From: Streptomyces katrae
Lineage (GTDB): Bacteria; Actinomycetota; Actinomycetes; Streptomycetales; Streptomycetaceae
DNA: 45,201 nt
Assembly: GCF_000966975.1 (NCBI RefSeq)
Contig: NZ_JZWV01000019.1
Span: forward strand, 1 to 45,201
Direction of reading: 5' to 3'
Shown here: piece after piece, positions 34,392 through 42,330 of the stretch
How positions within the stretch are numbered: position 1 is the stretch's first letter
Layout: each line of letters starts with the position of its first letter
The notes under the pieces: generated by a model
Told to the model about the DNA's origin: nothing
The model's input: only the letters and a program-made list of their open reading frames with translations
The model's database searches: none
Program-made: the position numbers and the translations under genes

Positions 34392-36134
34392 ATGACCAAG
34401 CGCACTCAACTCGCCTTCGCCACCGCCCTGGTGGCGACGCTCGCACTCGGCGCCTCGGGCTGCTCCGACCCCAAGAAGGGCTCCGAGGGGAAGGGCGGCG
34501 CCAACCCCGCCGCCGCCAACGACGGCAAGACCCTCGGCGGCACCCCCGTGAAGGGCGGCACCCTCACCGTCCTGTCCAATCAGGACTTCTCGCACCTCGA
34601 CCCCGCCCGCAACTGGGTCATGCCGGCCATGGACTTCGGCACCCGCCTGCTCTACCGCACCCTGGTCACCTTCAAGGCCGAGCCCGGCAAGGCCGGCAGC
34701 GAGCTCGTCCCCGACCTCGCCACCGACCTCGGCACCCCCTCCAACGGAGGCCGCACCTGGACCTTCACCCTCAAGGAGGGCCTGAAGTACGAGGACGGCA
34801 GCCCGATCAAGGCCCAGGACGTCAAGTACAACGTCGAACGCTCCTTCGCCCCCGACCTCACCGGCGGCCCCGACTACGCCGCCCAGTACCTGGCCGGCAC
34901 CGAGGGCTACAAGGGCCCCCTCCAGGGGCAGCACCTCGACTCCGTGAAGACCCCCGACGACCGCACGATCGTCTTCGAACTCAAGCGCCCCGTCGCCGAG
35001 TTCTCCCAGACCGCCACCCTCCCCACCTTCTCCCCGGTCCCGCAGTCCCAGGAGAAGGGCACCCAGTACGACGCCCGCCCCTTCTCCTCCGGCCCGTACA
35101 AGATCGAGAGCTACGAGCGGGACAAGAAGCTGGTCCTCGTCCGCAACGAGCACTGGGACCAGAAGAGCGACTCCGTCCGCAAGGCCTACCCGGACAGGTT
35201 CGTCGTGGTCATGGGCCTCAAGGGGGGCCAGGTCGACGACCGCATCATCGCCGGCGAGGGCGCCGACGCCTCGGCCGTCGAGTACTTCAACATGCGCCCC
35301 GAGAGCGCCCCGAAGGTCCTGCCCAAGCCCGACGTCAAGGCCCGCCTGCTGGCCGAGTCCCAGGGCTGTACGACCATGCTCCACCTGAACAACTCCCGCG
35401 CCCCCTTCAACGACCCCAAGGTCCGCGAGGCCATGCAGTACGCCGTCGACAAGGACGCCGTCATCACCGCGGCCGGCGGCCCGGCCCTCAACGAGGTCGC
35501 CACCGCCTACCTGCCCCCCGCCCTCACCGGCGGCAAGCAGGCCGACACCCTGAAGATCCCCGCCTCCGGCGATCCCGCCAAGGCCAAGGAACTCCTCAAG
35601 GCCGCCGGCAAGGAGCACCTCAAGGTCTCCCTCTCCGTCTCCACCGGCGACAAGGCCAGGGCGGAGGCCCTCCAGCAGGGCCTGTCCCGGGCCGGCATCG
35701 AGGTCGTCATCGACACCGTCGACCCCGGCGCCTACTACGACGTCATCGGCGACCTCTCCACCACCCCCGACATGACCTTCACCGGCTGGTGCCCCGACTA
35801 CCCCTCCGGCTCCACCTGGATCCCCTTCGTCTTCGACGGGCGCACCATCAAGGACAAGGGCAACCAGGGCAACTACTCCCAGTTCCGCGACGACGCCGTC
35901 ATGAAGCGGATCGACGAGATCAACGCCATGGCCGACGCCAAGCAGGCCAACCAGGCCTGGATCGACCTCGACGCCGAGATCATGAAGAAGGCCCCGTCCA
36001 TCCCCGTCCTGCTGGAACGCAAGCCGCTCCTCGTCGGACCCAACATCGCCGGCGCCTACGGCCACCCCGTGTGGACCGGCACCATCGACTACGGGACCGT
36101 CGGCCTCAAGGACCCCTCGAAGAGCCAGGGCTGA
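34392..36134 (+). CDS. Peptide ABC transporter substrate-binding lipoprotein
   Basis: A 580-residue SBP_bac_5 (DppA/OppA family) protein. A lipoprotein signal peptide (MTKRTQLAFATALVATLALGASGC) gives lipidated Cys24. GGTLTVLSNQDFSHLDPARNW opens the mature binding domain, and NVERSFAPDLTGGPDYAAQYL, HLNNSRAPFNDPKVREAMQYAVDKDAV and TWIPFVFDG are typical family segments. It captures di- or oligopeptides for the two permeases and two ATPases that follow. The leader carries GGAG 8 bp before the ATG and operator B. Given the collagenase and proline peptidases under the same motif, collagen-derived Gly-Pro-Hyp peptides are the likely cargo (inference). Confidence 0.94.
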   Translation: MTKRTQLAFATALVATLALGASGCSDPKKGSEGKGGANPAAANDGKTLGGTPVKGGTLTVLSNQDFSHLDPARNWVMPAMDFGTRLLYRTLVTFKAEPGKAGSELVPDLATDLGTPSNGGRTWTFTLKEGLKYEDGSPIKAQDVKYNVERSFAPDLTGGPDYAAQYLAGTEGYKGPLQGQHLDSVKTPDDRTIVFELKRPVAEFSQTATLPTFSPVPQSQEKGTQYDARPFSSGPYKIESYERDKKLVLVRNEHWDQKSDSVRKAYPDRFVVVMGLKGGQVDDRIIAGEGADASAVEYFNMRPESAPKVLPKPDVKARLLAESQGCTTMLHLNNSRAPFNDPKVREAMQYAVDKDAVITAAGGPALNEVATAYLPPALTGGKQADTLKIPASGDPAKAKELLKAAGKEHLKVSLSVSTGDKARAEALQQGLSRAGIEVVIDTVDPGAYYDVIGDLSTTPDMTFTGWCPDYPSGSTWIPFVFDGRTIKDKGNQGNYSQFRDDAVMKRIDEINAMADAKQANQAWIDLDAEIMKKAPSIPVLLERKPLLVGPNIAGAYGHPVWTGTIDYGTVGLKDPSKSQG

Positions 36135-36157
36135 GGGATCCGGAACCGGAAGACACC

Positions 36158-37126
36158 ATGACCACCACCGCACCCGGCGCCGCCCCCGAGGCGGCCCCGG
36201 CCGGGGCGCAGGCCAAGGACGTTCCCCCGGGCAGCAGCCCCTGGCAGCTCGCCCGGCGGGAACTGCGCCGCCGCCCCGCCGTCCGCGTCAGCCTCTGCGT
36301 CGTCCTCCTCTTCGTCCTGATGGCCCTGACCGCCCCCTGGCTGGGCGCGCTCGGCGGCTGGTCCCCCGAGGAGTTCGACAAGGCCGCCGTCGACCCCTAC
36401 CTGGCCGGCCAGCCCCTCGGCTCCTTCGGCGGCATCAGCCCCGAGCACTGGCTGGGCGTCGAACCCGTCACCGGCCGCGACCTGTTCGCCCGCGTCGTCC
36501 ACGGCGCCCAGGTCTCCCTCCTCATCGCCTTCGCCGCCACCGCCATCGTCGTCCTCACCGGCACCGCCGCCGGCATCGCGGCCGGCTACTTCGGCGGCCG
36601 CACCGACGCCGTCCTGTCCCGGCTCATGGACCTCACCATGTCCTTCCCCTCGCTCATCTTCATGATCGCGATGCTGTCCGTGGCCAAGGACGTCAACCGG
36701 ATCGTGCTGATGACCTCCGTCATCGGGCTCTTCGGCTGGCCCGGCGTCGCCCGCGTCGTCCGCGGCCAGACCCTCTCCCTCAAACACCGCGAGTACGTCG
36801 ACGCGGCCCGCGTCGGCGGATCCGGCGCCTGGCGGATCCTGACCCGCGACATCCTCCCCGGCGTCTCCGGCCCGGTCATCGCCTACACCACCCTGCTGAT
36901 CCCCGGCATGATCAGCACCGAGGCCGCCCTCAGCTACCTCGGCGTCGGCGTGCGCCCGCCCACCCCCTCCTGGGGCCAGATGATCGCCGAGTCCGTCGCC
37001 TTCTACGAGACCGACCCGATGTACTTCGTCATCCCGAGCGTCTTCCTCTTCCTCGCGGTCCTCGCCTTCACCCTCCTCGGCGACGCCCTGCGCGACATCC
37101 TCGACCCGAGGGGCGGCCGCAGTTGA
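36158..37126 (+). CDS. Peptide ABC transporter permease (DppC-like)
   Basis: A 322-residue inner-membrane permease. The N-terminal cytosolic arm RRELRRRPAVRVSLCVVLLFVLMAL leads into the first membrane helix, a long periplasmic loop HWLGVEPVTGRDLFARVVHGAQVSL is typical of DppC, and the EAA loop reads EYVDAARVGGSGAWRILTRDILPG. About six membrane segments follow from hydrophobicity. It starts 23 bp after the binding-protein gene; the stop overlaps the next gene's TTG start (TTGA). The order C before B is the reverse of E. coli dpp. Confidence 0.93.
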   Translation: MTTTAPGAAPEAAPAGAQAKDVPPGSSPWQLARRELRRRPAVRVSLCVVLLFVLMALTAPWLGALGGWSPEEFDKAAVDPYLAGQPLGSFGGISPEHWLGVEPVTGRDLFARVVHGAQVSLLIAFAATAIVVLTGTAAGIAAGYFGGRTDAVLSRLMDLTMSFPSLIFMIAMLSVAKDVNRIVLMTSVIGLFGWPGVARVVRGQTLSLKHREYVDAARVGGSGAWRILTRDILPGVSGPVIAYTTLLIPGMISTEAALSYLGVGVRPPTPSWGQMIAESVAFYETDPMYFVIPSVFLFLAVLAFTLLGDALRDILDPRGGRS

Positions 37127-38109
37127 TCCTCTACCTCCTGCGCCGGCTGCTCGCCCTGGCCGGCGTGCTCCTCGCCATCGCCGCCGTCACCTTCCTGATC
37201 TTCTACGTCCTGCCCACCGACCCGGCCGCCGCGGCCTGCGGCAAGACCTGCAGCCCCGAACGGCTCGCCGACGTACGCGCCTACCTCGGCCTCGACAAGC
37301 CGCTCTGGGAGCAGTTCGCCCACTTCCTCACCGGCATCTTCACCGGCCGCACCCTCGGCACCGGCCAGTACGCCGTCCAGTGCGACTTCCCCTGCCTGGG
37401 CTACTCGTACGAGAACTCCCTGCCCGTCTGGGACCTGCTCATGGACAGGCTCCCCGTCTCCGCCTCCCTCGCCTTCGGCGCCGCCGTGCTGTGGCTGATC
37501 CTCGGCCTGGGCGCCGGGGTCACCGCCGCCCTGCGCAAGGACACCGCCACCGACAAGGCCCTGATGGTCGGCGCCGTCGCGGCCGCCTCCCTGCCCGTCT
37601 ACTTCACCTCCGTGATGCTCATCTACGGGGTGATCCGCATCGCCGGGCTGCTGCCCTACCCCAGCTACCACGAGCTCACCGCCGACCCGCTCGGCTGGGC
37701 CGGCAACCTGCTGCTGCCCTGGACCGCGCTGGCCCTGCTCTACGCCGCCATGTACGCCCGGCAGAGCCGCGGCTCGATGATCGAGGCGATGGCCGAGCCG
37801 TACATCCGCACCGCCCGCGCCAAGGGCATGCCCGAGCGGACCGTCGTCGTCAAGCACGGGCTGCGCTCCGGGATGACCCCGATCCTCACCATCTTCGGCA
37901 TGGACCTCGGCGGCCTCCTCGCCGGAGCCGTGATCACCGAGTCCATCTTCGGGCTCCCCGGCATCGGGCGGCTCTTCTACGGGGCGCTCGTCAGCTCCGA
38001 CCAGCCGGTGGTCCTCGGGGTCACCCTGCTCGCCGCCTTCTTCATCGTCGTCGCGAACCTCGTCGTCGACCTCCTGTACGCCGTCATCGACCCGAGGGTG
38101 AGGTACTGA
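37123..38109 (+). CDS. Peptide ABC transporter permease (DppB-like)
   Basis: A 328-residue permease starting MILYLLRRLLALAGVLLAIAAV with the DppB-type first helix. The extracytoplasmic region carries Cys-containing segments (AACGKTCSPERL, QCDFPCLGY), seen in actinobacterial relatives, which could form disulphides. The EAA loop reads EPYIRTARAKGMPERTVVVKHGLRSG, and the C-terminal GLPGIGRLFYGALVSSDQPVVLGVTLLAAFFIVVANLVVDLLYAVIDPRVRY is classic. The start is TTG inside the previous stop; the TGA stop overlaps the following ATG by one base. Fully coupled operon. Confidence 0.92.
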   Translation: MILYLLRRLLALAGVLLAIAAVTFLIFYVLPTDPAAAACGKTCSPERLADVRAYLGLDKPLWEQFAHFLTGIFTGRTLGTGQYAVQCDFPCLGYSYENSLPVWDLLMDRLPVSASLAFGAAVLWLILGLGAGVTAALRKDTATDKALMVGAVAAASLPVYFTSVMLIYGVIRIAGLLPYPSYHELTADPLGWAGNLLLPWTALALLYAAMYARQSRGSMIEAMAEPYIRTARAKGMPERTVVVKHGLRSGMTPILTIFGMDLGGLLAGAVITESIFGLPGIGRLFYGALVSSDQPVVLGVTLLAAFFIVVANLVVDLLYAVIDPRVRY

Positions 38110-39168
38110 TGACCACCCCTGCCCCCCTCCTCGAAGTCCGCGACCTCGGCGTCACGTTCACCACCCCCCGCGGCAGCGTACGGGCCGTCGACTCCCTCGG
38201 CTTCACCGTCGAGGCCGGACGCACCCTCGGCATCGTCGGCGAGTCCGGCTCCGGCAAATCCGTCACCTCCCTCGCCGTCATGGGCCTCCACCGGGCCGGC
38301 GCCGAGGTCAGTGGCTCCGTCAGACTCGCCGGACAGGAACTCACCGGGCTCCCCGAGAAGGAGCTCGCCAAGGTCCGCGGCCGCAAGATGGCCATGATCT
38401 TCCAGGACCCCCTCTCCAGCCTGCACCCCTACTACACGGTCGGCGAGCAGATCGCCGAGCACTTCCGCGTGCACTTCCGGGCCGGCCGGGCCGCCGCGCG
38501 CAGACGGGCCGTCGACATGCTCGGCGAGGTCGGCATCCCCGAACCCGCCCGCCGGGCGGGGGAGTACCCGCACCAGTTCTCCGGCGGCATGCGCCAGCGC
38601 GCGATGATCGCCATGGCCCTGGCCTGCGAACCCGACCTGCTCATCGCGGACGAGCCCACCACCGCCCTCGACGTCACCGTCCAGGCGCAGATCCTGGAGC
38701 TGATCGCCCGCCTCCAGCAGGAGCGCGGCCTCGGCGTCGTGATGATCACCCACGACCTGGGGGTGGTGGCCCGCGTCGCCCACGAGGTGCTGGTCATGTA
38801 CGGCGGCCGCGCCGCCGAACAGGCCCCGGCCGACGCCCTGTTCGCCGACCCCGCCCACCCCTACACCCGGGGTCTGCTGGACTCGCTGCCCCGCCTCGAC
38901 AGCGCGGACGACGTCCCGCTGCCGTCCATCCCCGGCTCCCCGCCGTCCCTGCTGCACCCCGCGCCGGGCTGCGCCTTCGCCCCGCGCTGCGCGGTGGCCG
39001 CCGCGGCCGCGGGCGGGGGCCGCCGCGGCCGCGGCCGACGACGCGGCCCGCTGCACGGGCGAGCGGCCCGAGCTGCGTCCGTACGGCTCGGCGGACCGGC
39101 TGGCCGCCTGCCACTTCGCCGGCCCGGTGCCCGCTGCCGCCGCCCCTGCCCCGGAGGTGTCCCGATGA
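38109..39168 (+). CDS. Peptide ABC transporter ATPase (DppD-like), frameshifted near its 3' end
   Basis: The ATPase has Walker [10 protein letters not shown] near residue 44, Q-loop [12 protein letters not shown], signature FSGGMRQR, Walker [13 protein letters not shown] and H-loop VMITHDLG. The C-terminal peptide-transporter extension ([22 protein letters not shown]) has the Cys cluster common to OppD/DppD. A 22-bp near-tandem duplication (copies of a 16-bp GC block at 38996 and 39018) shifts the frame and joins it artificially to the next ATPase's frame. Without the insertion the protein is 345 residues, ending with TGA at 39166-39168 over the next ATG. The Cys cluster continues in the restored frame ([13 protein letters not shown]). 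Confidence 0.87.
38996..39033 (+). repeat. 22-bp near-tandem duplication in the ATPase gene
   Basis: The 16-base block GGCCGCCGCGGCCGCG occurs at 38996-39011 and 39018-39033, separated by GGCGGG. Deleting 22 bp restores frame [20 protein letters not shown]. The block is extremely GC-rich and self-complementary. Confidence 0.82.
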
Positions 39169-40169
39169 CGGCCCCGGCCACCCGCCCCAATCCCGCCGCC
39201 GAGCGGGAGGGCCCGCAGGCCGCGCCGCTGCTGCGGGTCCGCGACCTGACGATGACCTTCCCCGGCAAGCGCAGCCTGACCGGGCGCCGCTCCGCACCGG
39301 TGCGGGCCGTCGACGGGGTCTCGTTCGACCTGGAGGCCGGGCAGACCCTCGGCCTGGTCGGCGAGTCCGGCTGCGGCAAGTCCACCACCGGCCGGATGCT
39401 GGTGCGGCTGCTGGAACCCACCTCCGGCCGCGACATCAGCCGGCTCTCCCAGAGCGCCCTGCGCCCGCTGCGCAGGAACATCCAGATGGTCTTCCAGGAC
39501 CCCCACTCCTCCCTCAACCCCCGCCAGACCGTCGCCCGGATCATCTCCGACCCGCTGCTGGTCCAGGGCTGGAGCGCGGCCGACGCCCGCCGCCGGGCCG
39601 CCGAGCTGATGGAGCTGACCGGGCTGATCCCCGAGCACATCGACCGCTACCCGCACGAGTTCTCCGGCGGCCAGGCCCAGCGCATCGGCATCGCCCGCTC
39701 GCTGGCCACCAGCCCCCGGCTGGTGATCGCCGACGAGCCCGTGTCCGCCCTCGACGTCTCCGTGCAGGCGCAGATCGTCAACCTGATGGAGCGGCTGCGC
39801 GCCGAACTGGGCCTGGCCTACGTGTTCATCGCGCACGACCTCTCCGTCGTCAAGCGGGTCAGCGACCGGGTCGCGGTGATGTACCTCGGCCGGATCGTCG
39901 AGATCGGGGACAAGAAGTCCCTCTACGAGAACCCGCAGCACCCGTACACCCGGGCGCTGCTGTCCGCCGTCCCGCTGCCCGACCCGGCGGCGGAGCGGCG
40001 GCGCGAGCGGATCGTGCTGCTCGGTGACCCGCCGAGTCCGGCCGCCCCGCCCCCGGGCTGCACCTTCCATCCGCGCTGTCCCAAGGCGCAGGAGATCTGC
40101 CGCACCGAGCGGCCGCTACTGCGGCTCGCCGCCTCGCGAGAGGTGGCCTGTCACTTCCCGGGTGACTGA
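39165..40169 (+). CDS. Peptide ABC transporter ATPase (DppF-like), with a small in-frame gap
   Basis: A 334-residue ATPase with Walker A GESGCGKST near residue 66, Q-loop MVFQDPHSSLNPRQTV, signature FSGGQAQRIG, Walker B LVIADEPVSALD, H-loop FIAHDLSVV and the OppF-type C-terminus (GCTFHPRCPKAQEICRTERP). Between Walker A and the Q-loop the sequence goes from LEPTSGR straight to RDISRLSQSALR. Relatives have about five or six extra residues (of the type I-x-F-D-G) before the second Arg-Asp, so about 15-18 bp may be missing in frame near 39426. The start ATG overlaps the previous stop. Partner of the DppD-like ATPase. Confidence 0.9.
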   Translation: MTAPATRPNPAAEREGPQAAPLLRVRDLTMTFPGKRSLTGRRSAPVRAVDGVSFDLEAGQTLGLVGESGCGKSTTGRMLVRLLEPTSGRDISRLSQSALRPLRRNIQMVFQDPHSSLNPRQTVARIISDPLLVQGWSAADARRRAAELMELTGLIPEHIDRYPHEFSGGQAQRIGIARSLATSPRLVIADEPVSALDVSVQAQIVNLMERLRAELGLAYVFIAHDLSVVKRVSDRVAVMYLGRIVEIGDKKSLYENPQHPYTRALLSAVPLPDPAAERRRERIVLLGDPPSPAAPPPGCTFHPRCPKAQEICRTERPLLRLAASREVACHFPGD

Positions 40170-40187
40170 CGGGGATCACGGGAAGAA

Positions 40188-40229
40188 GGGGAGGGCCCCG
40201 CCGACGACAGCGTCCGCGGGGCCCTTCCC
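40188..40229. terminator. Bidirectional terminator between the ABC operon and the S9 peptidase
   Basis: A 14-bp stem, with one wobble pair, made by GGGGAGGGCCCCGC (40188-40201) and GCGGGGCCCTTCCC (40216-40229), loop of 14 bases. It lies between convergent genes, 18 bp after the ATPase stop. Confidence 0.8.
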
Positions 40230-40230
40230 G

Positions 40231-40258
40231 GTGTCCGGGGTCCGGTGTCCGGGGTCCG
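40231..40258. repeat. 14-bp perfect tandem duplication in the intergenic region
   Basis: GTGTCCGGGGTCCG occurs twice in direct succession, ending exactly at the S9 peptidase stop codon. It is non-coding and matches the kind of small duplication that breaks genes elsewhere in the window. Confidence 0.85.
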
Positions 40259-42248
40259 CTACAGCGCCAGCTCGCGGCGGAAGAACTCCAGCTCCAGCGC
40301 CATGATCTTCTCCCGCGCCCCGCCCGGGGTCATGTGCGTGACGCCGGGCAGCGCCAGCAGCTGGTGCGGGCGGCCCGCGTCCGTCAGGGCCTGCGACAGC
40401 CGCAGGGTGTGGGAGGGGTGGACGTTGTCGTCGGCCAGGCCCGTGACCAGCAGCAGCGGCCGGGTCAGCCGGGGCGCGTCGGGGATCAGGGAGTCCCGCT
40501 CGTAGACCTCGGGGTGCTCCTGGGGGAGGCCCAGGTAGCGCTCGGTGTAGGCGGTGTCGTAGTGCCGGAAGTCGGTCGGCGCGGCCCCGGCGGCGGCCGC
40601 GTGGAACACGTCCGGGCGGCGCAGCACGGCCATGGCGGAGAGGTAACCGCCGTAGGACCAGCCGCGGATGCCGACCCGGCCCAGGTCGAGGTCGCCATGG
40701 CGGGCGCCGAGGGCCCGCAGGGCCGCGACCTGGTCCTCCAGCGTGACCTCGGAGAAGCCCCGGTACATGGCGTGGGTGTGGGCGGGGGAGACGTTCGCGG
40801 TGCCCCGGTTGTCGACCGTGACCACGGCGAAGCCCTGGTCGGCCCACCACTGGCGGTACTGCCAGCGGCGGGGCTCGGCGCTGACGTCCTGGGCGCCGGG
40901 GCCGCCGTAGCTGTCCATCAGGACGGGCAGGCGCCGGCCGGGGACGTGGCCCCGGGGCAGGACGAGGGCGGTGGGGATGCCGAGCTCGGTGACCCGTTCC
41001 AGGAGCGGCTCGACCCGGTAGGGCAGCGGCGCGGACAGGTCGCGGGGGGCGAGCTCGCGGCCGTCGGCGGTGCGCAGGGTGCGGCGGACGCCGTCGGTGC
41101 CGGCGGAGGTCAGCAGCAGGTGCCCGGCGGCCGAGGCGGACACGGTGTGCACGCCCGGTCCGTCGGCGAGCGGGGTGAGTTCTCCGCCGGCCGGGTCCAG
41201 CAGCAGTACCTGCTGTTCGGAGGGGTCGCGCAGGGCGGCTTCGACCAGCAGCCGGCCCCGGTGGGTCCCGGCCACGCCGCGGACCTGGACGCCCGCGCCG
41301 GTGAGCGGCTCGCCGTCGAGGGCGAGGCCGCGCGCGGCCCCGTCCGCGACGTCGGCGGAGGTGAGGACACGGCCGTCGGGGAGGCGGGCGGGGGTGCCGG
41401 GGAGGGGGTCCACCCACAGGGGGTGCGTGGTGCGCGAGAGCTCGCGGGTGCGGCCGGTGGCGGGGTCGGCGGTGAGCAGCAGGACGTTCTGCTGGAGCCG
41501 GTCCTGGACCGTCAGCAGGATCTCGTCCGCGGACTCCCAGCCCGCGTCGGAGACGTACGGGAAGGCCTCCGCGTCCCAGTCGAGCCGTACCCGGCCGCCC
41601 TCGGGGCCCAGCACCCACAGCTGGACGTCGGCGTTGGGGCCGCCCGCCTCGGGGTAGGCGAAGTCCTCGGCCGGGAGTTCGGGGTGCGCCGGGTCGGTGA
41701 AGTGGCGGCGCTGGAGGGCGCTCTCGTCCACCCGGGCGGCGAGCAGGGTGACCCCGTCGGGGGACCACCAGTGGCCCCGGCCGCGGTCGAGCTCCTCGGC
41801 GGCGGCGGGAGATGTGTATAAGAGACAGGGGCTGACGCGGCCGCCGGGGGTGGTGTACAGGGCGTCGTCCGTCACGTACGCGGTGCGCGAACCGTCGGTG
41901 TTGGGGCGGGGGTCGAAGGCGGGGCCGGCGGTGGGGAGCTGGGTGGGGGCGCCGCCGTCGCAGGTGACCGCGTAGAGCCGTCCGTGGAGCGGGAAGACGG
42001 CGCGGCGGCCGTCGCCGGAGAGGGCGTACGAGCCGATCCCGGCGGCCACGAGCCGGATGCGCTCGCGCAGCCGGCGCTCGGCGACGGGGAGTCCGCCGGT
42101 CGAGGACCCAGAGGCTTTCGAAGGCGTCGGCGGGGCCCGTCGAGCGCAGGAACCACAGGAGGCGGCCTGAGTCGCCGAAGGAGAAGGCGCGGGGCGAGCC
42201 ATGGGTGAACCGGGCCGTCGAGGCGGATCGCCTGAGGAAATCGTCCAT
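40259..42248 (-). CDS. Prolyl oligopeptidase / dipeptidyl peptidase IV-like S9 serine peptidase, damaged in this sequence
   Basis: An S9 family peptidase: N-terminal propeller (MDDFLRRSASTARFTHGSPRAFSF, FDPRPNTDGSRTAYV, WWSPDG) and a C-terminal alpha/beta hydrolase with the nucleophile Ser in IRGWSYGGYLSAM, Asp in VTGLADDNVHPSHT and His in PGVTHMTPGG. The DPP-IV (S9B) branch releases X-Pro dipeptides, as in collagen. Two lesions are seen. Near 42100 the frame switches from ESLWVLD to LPVAERRLRERIRLV, with about 20 residues of the family missing. At 41810-41828 a synthetic adapter (translated CLLYTS) replaces about ten residues (family pattern WGLAEFV). The start ATG (42246-42248) lies 11 bp from operator F. 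Confidence 0.85.
41810..41828 (-). other. Nextera/Tn5 mosaic-end adapter embedded in the assembly
   Basis: AGATGTGTATAAGAGACAG, the engineered 19-bp Tn5 mosaic end used in tagmentation libraries, stands inside the S9 peptidase gene. It is AT-rich in about 75% GC surroundings and replaces conserved coding sequence. It is not the natural IS50 outside or inside end. A sequencing artefact at a false join. Confidence 0.97.
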
Positions 42249-42259
42249 GATCCCAGTGT

Positions 42260-42281
42260 GCCATGTGCAATATCACATGGC
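42260..42281. promoter_or_regulatory. Operator site F: 22-bp palindrome before the S9 peptidase and MFS genes
   Basis: GCCATGTG (42260-42267), CAATAT, CACATGGC (42274-42281): perfect 8-bp arms. It contains TGTGCAATATCACATG, with all invariant GTRNNATNTCAC positions, and is the most symmetric of the six sites. It lies 11 bp before the S9 start and 49 bp before the divergent MFS start. Confidence 0.7.
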
Positions 42282-42330
42282 CTAGCCCATTCGAGTGGTG
42301 ACCCTTGGGGTGCGGGCGTAGCGTCGACGG

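Noticed and set aside
37380..40169. Single fused double-ATPase protein encoded by one long frame
   Set aside because: The fusion depends on the 22-bp duplication at 38996. Without it two normal ATPase genes with overlapping stop/start codons appear.
41810..41828. Remnant of a natural Tn5/IS50 insertion
   Set aside because: The 19 bases are the engineered mosaic end, not IS50 outside or inside ends. There is no transposase and no 9-bp target duplication.
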